Shown here: piece after piece, positions 36,501-47,439 of the stretch
Layout: each line of letters starts with the position of its first letter
Numbering within the stretch: position 1 is the stretch's first letter
Assembly (NCBI GenBank): GCA_008508345.1
Contig: QNGE01002392.1
Span: forward strand, 35,206-99,205
Source: Paragonimus westermani
Taxonomy: Eukaryota > Platyhelminthes > Trematoda > Plagiorchiida > Troglotrematidae
DNA: 64,000 nucleotides
Reading direction: 5' to 3'
The notes under the pieces: generated by a model
Database searches by the model: none
What the model was told of the DNA's origin: nothing
Seen by the model: only the letters and a program-made list of their open reading frames with translations
Program-made: the position numbers and the translations under genes

Positions 36501-39070
36501 TTGTAGAACTATCTCGGCAGGCGTGCTAATTTTCTGAATGGCAAAGGTTCAAACAGCACATCAATTTTATTTAAAATCAAAGATTTCCAAATGTCGTTTT
36601 TACTGTTCTTAACCTAGCTTAAGTTTACGCATGAATTTTTCTATATAATTTTCCGGTTCTTGTGTGGTTGAACTCAACTGTACACTAGAGGAAAGTAGAC
36701 GAATGAGCATCCAACAGCAAAGAGATCTTGCTTTAAATGTATTCGATACGTCGAGAGATATTCACTATTCATATCTACCACTTCCTCACTGAACGAAGTA
36801 AGCTACCGTTACACTTGAGTGTCACGATGTGAAGTCTGTTTCACTACTCACATGCAAGGTCCATTAACGTGGTTATCATCATACAGAATGGTAAACGAAA
36901 ATCAAAATTACCTATCCTGAAAACTCGTTTGACCTAATGATTAACTAGTCAATTACATTGAAGGCCACTCCGGCTGTCCATGTCGCGGTTTCTTGTAAGG
37001 TACTAGGTCATTCTCTGCAGCCTTTAGCCGTTTCATGAAAACGACGTTTTAGCCCGTTTCAGACGAGTGGAAGAAAATGTTTCGCGAACTGTTATTGCTT
37101 TGTTTTTGATCCACCAGCGGCTGTTCCTAACGTGTACTTTGGTAAGCAAAAAGAAAATAATTGACAGAAAATAACTTTCATTCGGAGACCAAGACAGATT
37201 TTTAGTGATGGCATTTACGATGGCTGTATGAGGTTACATTGTATGAGGTTACTTGCTCTCTGGTTGTCCGGGCAGATACATTTTTGAGCGGACATCGAGA
37301 ACAGGCCGCCTTTATCGTGTGATTGTCGGTAGGGACTCAAACCAGCATGAAACATTTTACAGTTTAACCACGTGAAATCACTTTACTGGTAAGCTGACTG
37401 GAGGTGCGCGCATAACCCACAAAGCATCATCGTGGTAACCTCTTTGGCTCCTCTCTGTCTCACTGGGTTCAGTTTACTTAACTCAGTGTTTGCTTTTAAT
37501 CTATAACGTGATAGTGAGTTACACAAATACATGAATATGCATTTAGAAGTAAAAGTTAATAAGCACGTTCATCGTCAGAGATTGTGCGACACGGACACAC
37601 TGACTGCTGACCTTAGCTTTTGCAACGTTCGCTGAATGACGGCTCACGTTGTAATGACTAGCTCTTTAAGAACCCACAACTGGCTTAAGTGTTTTCCTCT
37701 GGGTATGTTTGTATGCCTGACGAGGAAAGTGGATTCCTATTGCCAGTGAACACTGTGGATAAACAAACTTCTTCACAACCGTTTTACAATTGCAATTATG
37801 TATGTTTTGTTCAGTAGAACAGCAGATAATCGAAAATCGAAAAACAATATCACCACAGTCATTGGGCAAAACCACGGCTATTTTTTCACTCATCAACTTA
37901 CTGAATTTCTCGGTTGCGCAAGGTAATTTTGAAAATATCATTCAAATTCAATGGCCAAAAGACATGGGGCGGACCTGAACTACGTTGTGGTTTTCACTCC
38001 CTCATTAGCTCTAAGTTGACGGCAAACTTGGGTCATACACCTTATTGAAGGTAACAAAGATTCCGATCATAGCACATTTGCGAGTAATATAAAATTTCGC
38101 TGTATAATTTCCCATCGAAACTATTCAAATAACAATCGGCATGCAACCTGAACATCAATAATTTAGTATGTCTCACAATCCTCCCTGGCTGTCACTGTTA
38201 AATCCAAAATGTACGATCGGTTGACGCCTAGGTTAAACCAGTCGAGTACAGTTGGAATAAACCGTACTCGGGCCTTAAAGCTTTTGACCATGACATGAGG
38301 CATTTTACTGTTTTAAACCATTCACATAATCGACGCTGCGGAACTTTTCAATCCGATGTGGATTACGTCTATCTACAGTGAGGGGTTTAAACAAACTGCT
38401 TTTACATTACAATAAACGCTTATTAGGAAAGAGGTCGACCGGTTGGACGTCTCGTTTAGTATTCTCATAGTGTTCCCCATCAGATTTTCACACAGACCAC
38501 ATTTAACCGATAGGTCCAAAAATGGCGAAATTTAGCCTTAAAATGTCGGTTTAAGGGTAAAATGCCATAAAAAGAACAATCAGCATTTTCTACGCATGTG
38601 GCACCGTACAATACAAAACCTGACATTTCTGTACAAGCCGTATTTATTCCCATTGAACAAGTGTGAACAAGTTCTAATGCAATCACTAGTTTTTGTTTAC
38701 ATACATAACGACTTCAGACTACTCAGTATGAACAACTTTATGTTAATGAGCTACATCTGTAACATCGTCTTTATTGCTTAGTTGCCCTGGAGCAAGAAAT
38801 TCAACGAACACCGGTTTGTTCGGCTTCTCTTCAAACGACTGGTGGTTATAATGTAGCAAAAGAGAGAAATCAATCAATCAGTAAAATGAATGAAAGCATT
38901 CGCGCAATCAGTTGAACTGAGCTTTGCGAAAGGCCTGTGATCAACTGGAAACCGTTTTTAGTAATCACATTTTGGTTGTGACTCGGGTGTTCCTAGAGCT
39001 AGCACTGAGACTGAAGTACAGAATTTTCACCAAACGCCCATAGTGGTTACTTAAAAGCTACCCCCGATTT
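30531..39070. other. No supported gene
   Basis: About 8.5 kb of AT-rich sequence with only short frames (32252-32494, 33827-34187, 34837-35208, 37666-37978, 38480-38781). An exon-like segment at about 33613-33672 (acceptor TTTCTTAG, donor GCTG|GTAAGT) is open in two frames but has no recognisable content. A short TG-rich microsatellite lies at 34605-34660. Confidence 0.4.
34605..34660. repeat. Imperfect TG microsatellite
   Basis: Interrupted TG repeats, the longest run being GTGCGTGTGTGTGTGTGG near 34641-34658. Confidence 0.8.
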
Positions 39071-40037
39071 GTGAGGTTTCGAACAATCAAACATTTTTCA
39101 AAAACTGGCACATTAGTTCACAGTCGTTCTAAACAGGTAGTAGATAACCTAGTACAGCGCCTGACTAACTGTCATCTTACTATGAAAGTTAGTTGTGAAT
39201 GTGAGTTCAACAACTGCCTCCCATTTCTGTATATCCTAATAAGTCGTCGGAAAGATGGCTCGATTAGAATTGTTCATAGGAGACCCACGTAGTCAGGTCA
39301 ATACCTGGAATTCGATAGCTTCACACAGGTCCAACAAAACCGAAAACTACTAGTACTCTGTTCACACAAGCAAGGCAAATCTGTATTCACGACAGCCCTG
39401 CGGAAAAACTAGATCCCATTAGTTGTGTCCCACAAAAAACGGTTACCCCTGAAGATTCATAGATAGGCACGATGGACAAAAAGTACCACCCGAAGAGGTG
39501 GTCACTGCAGAGAAAAGAGGGTGGTCTATATAGAGCTACTTTTCAGGGGTGATCATATAATGCATCAATTAACACACCGTTTGAGAATCTCAATTGGGCG
39601 AACTCTCGGTGCAACTGAACTCCGTGTAATCGCTTCGTCTCAGAAGTGACCAGTGCTTTCAATCACAAGAAGTCAGCCTATCGGCGCCGTTTTACATTGT
39701 GTTTATTAATTTGTATGTAACTGCGAAGAACGTTGCATATTCAGAACCGAGAGGTTCTTGAGCTCCATAACAAGGCAAAGACTACTTAAATACATGCAGA
39801 TGTCCCTGTTATCTGAGTAAGGCAGTGTTGCTGAAACGCGTAAAAAGGCAGTTTCTTCAGTTGCTAGACACGTCCTGACCACCTGTCAAGCTATCGATCC
39901 AACTTGCACATTCAGAATCCTGTTACACGCTTCTAACCTGAGATTTCAACGGGTTTCCTGAAGCAGTTGCAATCAATCGACTCGAACCACCTTCCTTTGT
40001 CATGAAACAACAGTTTGTAAACTTGGCCCTTGCTTAA
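39071..40037 (+). mobile_element. Decayed Penelope-like element: RT C-terminus, linker, GIY-YIG endonuclease
   Basis: Translations in two adjoining frames give family hallmarks in the right order. 39071-39292 carries FNNCLPF and an RRKDGSIR stretch (the conserved end of Penelope-type reverse transcriptase), and immediately after a stop comes SGQYLEFDSF. 39521-39649 gives IELLFRGDH and RISIGRTLG (linker). 39650-39961 gives FVCNCEERC and RTERFLSS, the GIY-YIG endonuclease region with its C-x-C, though the glycine-isoleucine-tyrosine pairs are eroded. 39954-40037 gives FPEAVAINRLEPP (C-terminal tail). Stops occur at 39290, in the linker, and twice in the endonuclease, plus frame changes. The RT catalytic core is not seen, so the copy is 5'-truncated and dead. 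Confidence 0.88.
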
Positions 40038-40264
40038 ACTTAATCGGCTCGGGCTAATTGACTGAGTTGAATCGGAACTTGCAAACAAAATAAGCTCGTG
40101 TATATTTGTACGTTCTTCCACGAAGAGGTTGAGCAACGCGTACCAATAAACCAATGATCCCAAATATTCAAAACAAGTTTGGATCGCAATGCCACGGTAC
40201 TACTGAACAAATTATCAAAGTGAATATTCAGACAACCTCAACAGTGTCGATCGACAGATCGTTT

Positions 40265-40696
40265 TCAGGGAATGGGTTACAATTTGTTGCTGAACGGGCT
40301 AAATATGAACCATAATCACACAATAGGGCATTCATACCCAAAAGAGCTCTTCCGAGTAGTCAACAGGTTCAAAACAATGGGGATTAGCCGAGCTTCAAAA
40401 AAGGGGTGCACGCACCACTCAACTAAAGTACAATGCTCGACAACCAGTTATTCGCACAACTATCAAATTGACGTGACAATACAAAATCGTCTAGGTCAAG
40501 GTCCAATTAGCGTCCACAAACAGGGGAGGTTGAATGCAGAGGAGTGAATATTTAAGAGAATGGGGTTGGGTCGAATTTCCACATGATTGTAGTTCAAAAA
40601 TTCGATACAATATTGTCAAACAAAATTACGAAGTGGGTTAAAATACTAGGGTGGATGCATGGACCATGATTGTACGAACTCTCTCTTGAAGGTTAA
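40265..40696 (+). mobile_element. Decayed gypsy-type (Ty3) integrase C-terminus
   Basis: A single frame of 144 codons, broken by several stops, reads GNGLQFVAE (the region around the second catalytic aspartate, here lost), FKKGVHAPLN in the tail of the catalytic core, and then KWVKILGWMHGP with LYELSLEG right after a stop. The last part matches the GPY/F module that follows gypsy integrases. Spacing between the first and last motif is about right for the family. It follows the Penelope-like remnant by 230 bp on the same strand, so two elements landed next to each other or one inserted near the other. No long terminal repeat was found. Confidence 0.55.
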
Positions 40697-43600
40697 AAAT
40701 CAAAAGATGCCCTCTGACATGCACTGCAAGCAAGACAACACCCTGAGTCGCTGAGTATTTATTGGTGCATTTCGCAGTCCAACTTGTCTAAGTGTGTCAG
40801 AAGTGACAACAATTATTACGTAATACTTTCAATGTGGAGGACAACAGCAGATGACCGTTATCAAAGCAACCATGATGGTTGTCTCACAGGTGGTCCGTTT
40901 GTCGCTCGCGATCAATCACCCATTCAACCAGGTGACCGTTGATTGTTGTCAGAAATTTTCGTCGCTATCCGGGTGTGTACAATCCAAAAAGTTGATTCCC
41001 TAGTCAGAATATTCAACTGGCCAGTCATAATGAGTGACAGAGATGGACGGTTACCTTCTTTTGGAAGGAATACGACTGTAGTTTAAAATGACTCAACCTC
41101 GGTTCTGCTAAACCAGGTAAAAAATTGATAGTCCTCACAAAACTTCACTTCATTGCGTGGATAAAATGATGACCTCATTACAATTTTTACTTTCAATTCG
41201 TGCTTCTTTTGTTACTTCTCGAGCAATTTTTGTAATGTCATGTTGAGTTGGCCTTCAGTGAGCGGATAACACAGTAGTATCTGACTTGCCTATGAGATCT
41301 TTCATTTAAAATTTATGTTAAAACTATACACCTTATCAATAAAGCGGAAAACTGGATCAACAACTAGTTAGTCGCAAAAACCAATCTCCAAGCACATGAA
41401 TACGTATTCTCTTATTAACCATCCACAAATTACATTCTTAGAGTTAGTACTTGTGCGAATGCATACATTGAATCGCAACAAAAAGTTTGCCATTTCAAAT
41501 ATTCAAAATCAACACCTTATGAATACATAGAAGATCGTCACCAGCCGTGTTGTACTGACTGAAGAGTATACAGGTCAACCAAATATGACTATTTCATTCC
41601 AGAAAAACAGTAATTTTATCAGCTTAACTCAACCCGAAATCCCAGGTTCTTCGGTCTATGGGGTGCTAAAGCACAGGGAAGCGTTTATGCTCGCGCTTTT
41701 CAGTACACTTTTGGTCGCAGAAAACTCTTGTTGGGCAGCTCACAATGTAAAGCCTAAATGGCTGACAAAAAATGACAGAATGATTCAATGAAGTTATTGG
41801 TTGCAATCGTCTCAGGAACGAAGAATAAAAAAGAGGGAAACTCACTGAAGAAACATTCAACCAGATGTGTCTAGTCAATGACCAGTGATATTGAGCTGGA
41901 ATGACGGTCAAGAAGCTTGTAATATAGGTCATATCTTGCGTGTGTGCTTTCCGAATAATGTTTTAAAACTCCCAACCGATTTAACTGATTTAACGACGCG
42001 CTCCAGTATGAACAGGTGGCAATTCTGAGGAGGTTTTTTCTGCAAAGTAACCAGCCTATCCCTTACTCATTTTCGGCGATTGACTGCGTAAACGCCTAAC
42101 TTTGTTTAGTGGAAAGAAGTGTGCTAGTGGACGACAGGATTAGGATGACTTTGTAGGTGATAATTAGGGTCTTTATTGGGGCACTTGTAATTCATTGACA
42201 ACTGACCTGTTTCTACCAGTCTCTGATGACAAGGCCCCATACGGCGTCTAGCGGTCCGTCTCTTAACACTTTCAACCACTGCCGAATCATTTCAAGATGA
42301 AGAGAATCAGCCTGCAAGTTTTTATCAGTTGTGGAGGCCGTCGGATCCACCACAGGGTGGAGGGCTGTTAAAATTTTACCTAAAAGATTCGGGGCTACAT
42401 GTACCTCCTCTTTGTCGTGGCTGCAAAATATGCAAAACACAGATTACTTGCCTCTCTGGTTATTACATCTCGTTCGCGTGCTGACAATAGTAGCTTTCTT
42501 TCAAGAGGATGGGGCTGAATACGATTTTAATAGTTGGTAGGTATGACTTCACATTTTTGGGTACTTGCAGGAAAGTTATTTTCTACGGACCACTAATTTT
42601 GACGGTTAAAACCGGTCCGTATGTTTATCTTAACTCCCGGTACTCTAAAACTTGTCGGGGTTATATCATCGGCATGCAGTAGCTTGCATCACTGATGAGT
42701 CTTCAAACATATGGCTGGGCTAAACCTAGTCTACTGGTGGTGAACTACCAAATATAAAAGTGTCAAACATGGTTATTCAGTAGTGTCTAAGTAGACGCAG
42801 CGTTCAAAAGAGTTGCTTATTGATAAGATAAGTCAACGGCTGAAACTCAGTCATGACAAACGAGACTATAGGCGGGCGACTCGTGCCTGATTCAAACAGA
42901 CATGGGTGTCGTTTTTGAAGGGATTGGAAAACGAAAGCTATTATTACCTAAATCCCTGATTAATTACTGGTCAAACGAGGAACTCATTACGAGTCACGCC
43001 GTATAAGTATAGCCCAGTGATTCCAACAGGCGAAGTTGATTAGCTTAAATAACGCCCACAGATGTCATATGCTGTCAAACGGAAGTTACCAAACAGCCAG
43101 TCGACCGATAAACGCATAAGCAAGAACAGTCCGGATGTGAACTTTATGGTCCTTGTTGAACCACCATGTTCCTGCTTATTTTGAATCGGTCTAAGCTGAA
43201 AATATTTTGTAATGTGTAACAAACAAACTCGATCATGCTCTTCTCATCCATGGCAACCCTATTTTGTGTAGATCGTTCTTGTTTACACCCTTTTCACTTG
43301 GATCTAAGCGAGCTATCTGTGTGCTTTGTATGACCGCAACTGGAAGATACACCTTCATTCATGCGTTCACATCGAAAACAGTGTTTTAGCAGCGGAACGG
43401 CTACAAATGGAAGTGCGTAAGGATTGGTAAATAATAATCAAAACAGAAGTCGAATTTAAAGGACGTATTAAACAGTTTGATCGTTGTAGTCTGATCGTAA
43501 GTGATTCACAGAGCCCTCCATTCATTGCGATTTCTGTCATGTTTGACGGCATATAGATTATGCCTCTAGTGGACAAGATAGCACTACAATTTCAGCGCTA

Positions 43601-44426
43601 ATCTACGGAATCCACTGAGTCTGAATAGAACGCCGAACCAACTCACAAATGAGTTGGTTTCTACAGTCCACTAGGCAGTCGTTAGCAACTTTTGTCACGT
43701 TAGCACCCGCCAAGGAGGGCGGAAAGGAGTAAAGAACGAACATTTACCAGCTTGCGACAGAATTTGATATTCACATAGATGCTACATCGTTTCAATGTTT
43801 AAAGTGAGAATGAGCCACAGTGACAAGCTACATCAGCATGCTGCTTTTGCGAACCTGTATAGATCAGAGTTCTCTTCTTATCTATGCGTCTAGCTTTCAA
43901 CAGATATATAAAAACTTGTGAAGCATCCATAACTCTATTATCTAGTACGTACCGGGGTGGAAAAAGTGCGCCTTGGTAATTGCTGTCTCGAAATTAACAC
44001 ATAAACAGCTAAATCCACGTATCTCCGAAATCTTAGTACTCACAGTTCGCAGTGAAACACTTTTTGGCTCGTATAATGATTTTATTTTTGACAGCACCTG
44101 TAGTATGTGCAGTCATTTCTACTTAGCGATGCTAATTATCGCACATCTTAGTTAGTGAAAATGTTTTCATGGGCCCACTGTTATTCAACAAATCGCTGCA
44201 AATAGAACGAGTGAGCACGACTACGGGAAAGCCCACCGACAGATTGCACTAATACACACGTAAGAACACTTAAACGTACGCTAAAAGACAGCTGGGTCAT
44301 AGCGATTTTCGGCTTTTTTGTTATGTATCACAGTTATTTGGAGTGATTGAATACAGAATCCTCCGACTAAAACTAAGTGTTTTTCAAATGATGTCTAGCA
44401 ATAACTGATGCGTATTCGGGAACTTG
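40697..44426. other. No supported gene
   Basis: Short frames only (41585-41791, 42213-42540, 43040-43222, 43367-43576). A frame near 40840-40945 has a coding-like look but no motif. It may still be part of retroelement debris next to the integrase remnant. Confidence 0.35.
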
Positions 44427-44650
44427 ATTAATTTCAAGTTGAACATCGCTCACATTTGATCGTAGCCTTCGCATTCAGATAAACACTCCAGCCAGCCTCT
44501 CTCGAAAAGAAGCACTAGACTTGAGGTACGCTCGCGTTAGAGCTCGTTAGTAATGCATGCCCCTGCCGAGACCAAGATTCAAAATTCAGCCACGCTTTCA
44601 TGAGGCAACCGTGTCGACCACGGCGCCATTGACCTCACATTAAGTACGAC
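44427..44650 (-). mobile_element. Truncated, decayed copy of the hammerhead SINE
   Basis: Matches the element at 2394-2620: arm (44427-44480), linker, ribozyme position (44513-44555) and tRNA-like head with box A remnant GGCGCCGTGG (minus strand, about 44628-44619). Box B is degraded. The ribozyme core is broken: CTGATGA has become CTAACGA and GAAA has become GTAC, although stem II and the GTC site persist. The tail and second arm are missing. Confidence 0.8.
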
Positions 44651-46138
44651 CGAATTATTACCGGTAAGTAAATCGGTAGAGATCTACTTCTGATGAGCTA
44701 GTTTGTGATCCTTGCAACGAATATGGTTGAATCGCTATGGTGAATAAAGAGAAAACCCATAGAAGACCAGTAATTCTCTTGGATTCTCAGTGCGTTCATC
44801 ACGTTAGCAGAATTCACTGTCCAGCAAACCATGAGTTTTTCATTGTCACTTGTGAGAGAATTACATAAGCAGGAATGACCATTCGTGATAGGTTCAAACA
44901 GAACATGATCAAAAACCGCAACACATAACAGAAATAGGAGTTCCATTCAAACGGTTAGTTACTTAAACCTACATTTGTTCAATTGCTGTTGTGGGCGTGG
45001 GGCGAAATGTATGATTTTAATGACTGGTTTATTTCCTAATGTCAATCAGTTGTTTATAAAGCAAACTGAGACCTGTAGGCGGTTAAACACATCTGTCTCA
45101 ATCCCAATTTGGTCGATCAAGTTGTCAGAACTCGGTCCTGCTAACGTTGTTTTATAAGTCTAGTAGACCGTCGGGCTCAGTGTGTGGCGCACATGCAATT
45201 ACATTTACGTCCTGCATGGACAAATCCGTGTTAGGGTTGCAAGAACGGTTCAGGAATCGGTGGTTTTCTGGTCACTCTTTCGCTGTGACCTGATGTTTTT
45301 AATGTGCGTCATCCCGTAAGAAAACTGACGTCAACCCCCAGTTTTTTAATGTTGCAAGTAGATGGTAATCACGTGTCACTTGTACCAAAGGGAAAACCAA
45401 GATCGCCATCGAAAAGTTTGCTCTGGCTTCCGTGGTTCCAATAGATTTCTGCAGTTCTTCGTCACGATAGCTTAACGCTTACGGGAGAAATCTTGCACAT
45501 TGCTATATGTGGGCCTTAAATATTATCGTGGTCTGATTTCGCGACTGTAGTCGTAAATTTTCGTCCACTGTTCACTTGCAGGAAGGCGGCCGATGTTTTG
45601 TTTTCTTTTAATTCTGGGTGTTACGTAATTGCCGAGTAGAAACGTTTCAAAAGTCCCAGTTGTGTATAGCTCATCATCAGATTAATTGAAACAAACTTTT
45701 GTATTTTGACATATAGTAACCTGATACCCTTCATTTATAAAGTGACCATCATTGTCTCAAGTAACAGTGTTCCATTAGCCAGATCGTCTTCGTCATCTTT
45801 ACGACTAACAAAAGAGTGTCGAGGGTGTCCGGTTTGTTCGTATGTGTGTGCATACTTATGTCTGTAACCGTTAGAATGCAGCAACTACCACTCGCTTCCT
45901 TAAAAGCGATATGTAGGTTTGATCACTTTTGTTTAATAATATCTCAATGCTGGATTTTGGTTTTTCAACGAAGGCATAATGTACACACCGCTTCTCTTTT
46001 TTTCTAAAGGCTGAGAGCATTTTCAAAGACCGAACCGTGTTTGTGTTTTTTGTAGCCTTTACGTGAATATCTATTAAGAGGTCATGGGAAGCTAAAAACA
46101 TGTAGATATCCAAGCAGTACCTCCATTATGAATGATAT
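44651..46138. other. No supported gene
   Basis: Short frames (44698-44946, 44975-45157, 45816-46113) without recognisable domains. Confidence 0.35.
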
Positions 46139-46468
46139 TTAGATCCCATCTTGGCCAGATAAGTTTGATTTGTCGTGCTGTATCACACAGAAAGTGTCGT
46201 CTGTATGATATGAATCATCATCCTTCACAAGCGATGGCTCTCCTAGATAGAGCACCTCCAAATTGACATCGTCCGTCCTGGTCGATTTGTCTAACTGGTG
46301 GTTACCATATGTCACGAAAGTAAGTCCGAAGATCAAAATGATATAACAAGAAGTATACCACAGATGAACAGACCAGTGCGTCGTTGATAACAACGGGCAG
46401 GTACTATCATTTGGCCAGAAAATCAAACCCAGATAATGTGTAACCAATGGAATCGGGTGTTCCTTCAT
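46139..46468 (-). CDS. Hypothetical small membrane protein or terminal exon
   Basis: A true ATG at 46468 opens 109 codons to a TAA. Residues about 35-54 form one strong hydrophobic segment (WYTSCYIILIFGLTFVTYG). It is followed by an acidic, serine- and aspartate-rich tail of about 55 residues with no cysteine cluster, as in a single-pass or last-helix cytoplasmic tail. No family recognised. There is no clear promoter or polyadenylation signal, and it could be the last exon of a larger gene. Confidence 0.25.
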   Translation of the reverse strand: MKEHPIPLVTHYLGLIFWPNDSTCPLLSTTHWSVHLWYTSCYIILIFGLTFVTYGNHQLDKSTRTDDVNLEVLYLGEPSLVKDDDSYHTDDTFCVIQHDKSNLSGQDGI

Positions 46469-46922
46469 AGTTCTCTCCGTGCAACCGGTTGACTAACCTG
46501 TCGATGGCCTTTACAGCTGTCGATATTGGACTCTTGACGTTTACGATTCTGAAGCAGACACAGGCAAGCATACTTCTAATCACCTAATTATCAACACAAC
46601 GCTGGAAGCCTGTTCGAACCTTCGATTTCGGGCCCTACGGGAGGTGACATTGATAATAGTTTGGCTGCAAAATCCTTACTCAAGTTTCATTTGTTTCTAT
46701 CTGATGGCATAATCGGTTGACAATGAACAATCAAAATACGGTGTATTAGGTTCAATAAATGCATCTATCTGTCTAATAAATCGCTTATGAACTGAGCAGT
46801 CAGACGTGAATGGATTGCACAAATATTTACGTATATGTAATGACAACGTTCGGGGTTTGAATCACTCCCACTTACGATTGACAGTGCTGGATAATATACC
46901 AAAGTCGTCAGTCTTCTTCTCG

Positions 46923-47439
46923 CTGATGAGTAGTCGGGGATTTGGTAAATTGCAAGTTGAACTTCACTCACGCCTGATCGCAACTGTTACATTCAGATAG
47001 AACTTCCACTGAGCCTTTTTAAAAAACAAGCACTAGACTCGAGTTTCGCTCTAATTAGTGCTCCTCATTAATGCGTATATCTGCCAAAACCGTGATTCAA
47101 ACCCCAGTCGCACTCTCATGAGGCAACCGCGTTAACGACTGCATCACTGACCTCACATTAGACACAAGCGAATCATCATATCTGAACGCTTAACGACTTC
47201 GTTTGTGAGCAGTGATCAGGTTGTCTGTTCGTTCCGAGTGGAGACCTAAAAACCGTCCCATTAACTCCAACCGATAGCCCCGCGATTAAGACTTTTGAGG
47301 CAAATCGAGATCATTCGTTTCATTAAACCTGCTGGGCGTTATTTTAGATTACTGAAGAGTAGTCGGGGATTTGGTTTATTTTCAAGTCTATCTGAATGTG
47401 AAGACTGCAATCAAATGTGAGTTGTGTTCAACCTGAAAG
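46923..47439 (-). mobile_element. Second long copy of the hammerhead SINE, with fold-back end
   Basis: Same organisation as 2394-3005: arm (46923-46998), linker, ribozyme position (47031-47075), tRNA-like head (47162-47085), tail, then a second directly repeated arm start (47353-47386) joined straight to an inverted arm (47387-47439). The 432-bp spacing between arms is preserved, but here the second linker is deleted. The ribozyme keeps GAAA, CTCGAG, GTC and one side of stem I, but the CTGATGA core is mutated to TTAATGA, so it is probably inactive. Confidence 0.8.

Noticed and set aside
37330..37400. GGTTTGAGTCC-like box B on the minus strand
   Set aside because: No convincing box A at the right distance.
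39933..40163. Minus-strand open frame of 76 codons
   Set aside because: Partly antisense to the tail of the Penelope-like element; no independent evidence.
42690..42720. CTGATGAGTC motif resembling a hammerhead core
   Set aside because: No GAAA segment follows at a usable distance.
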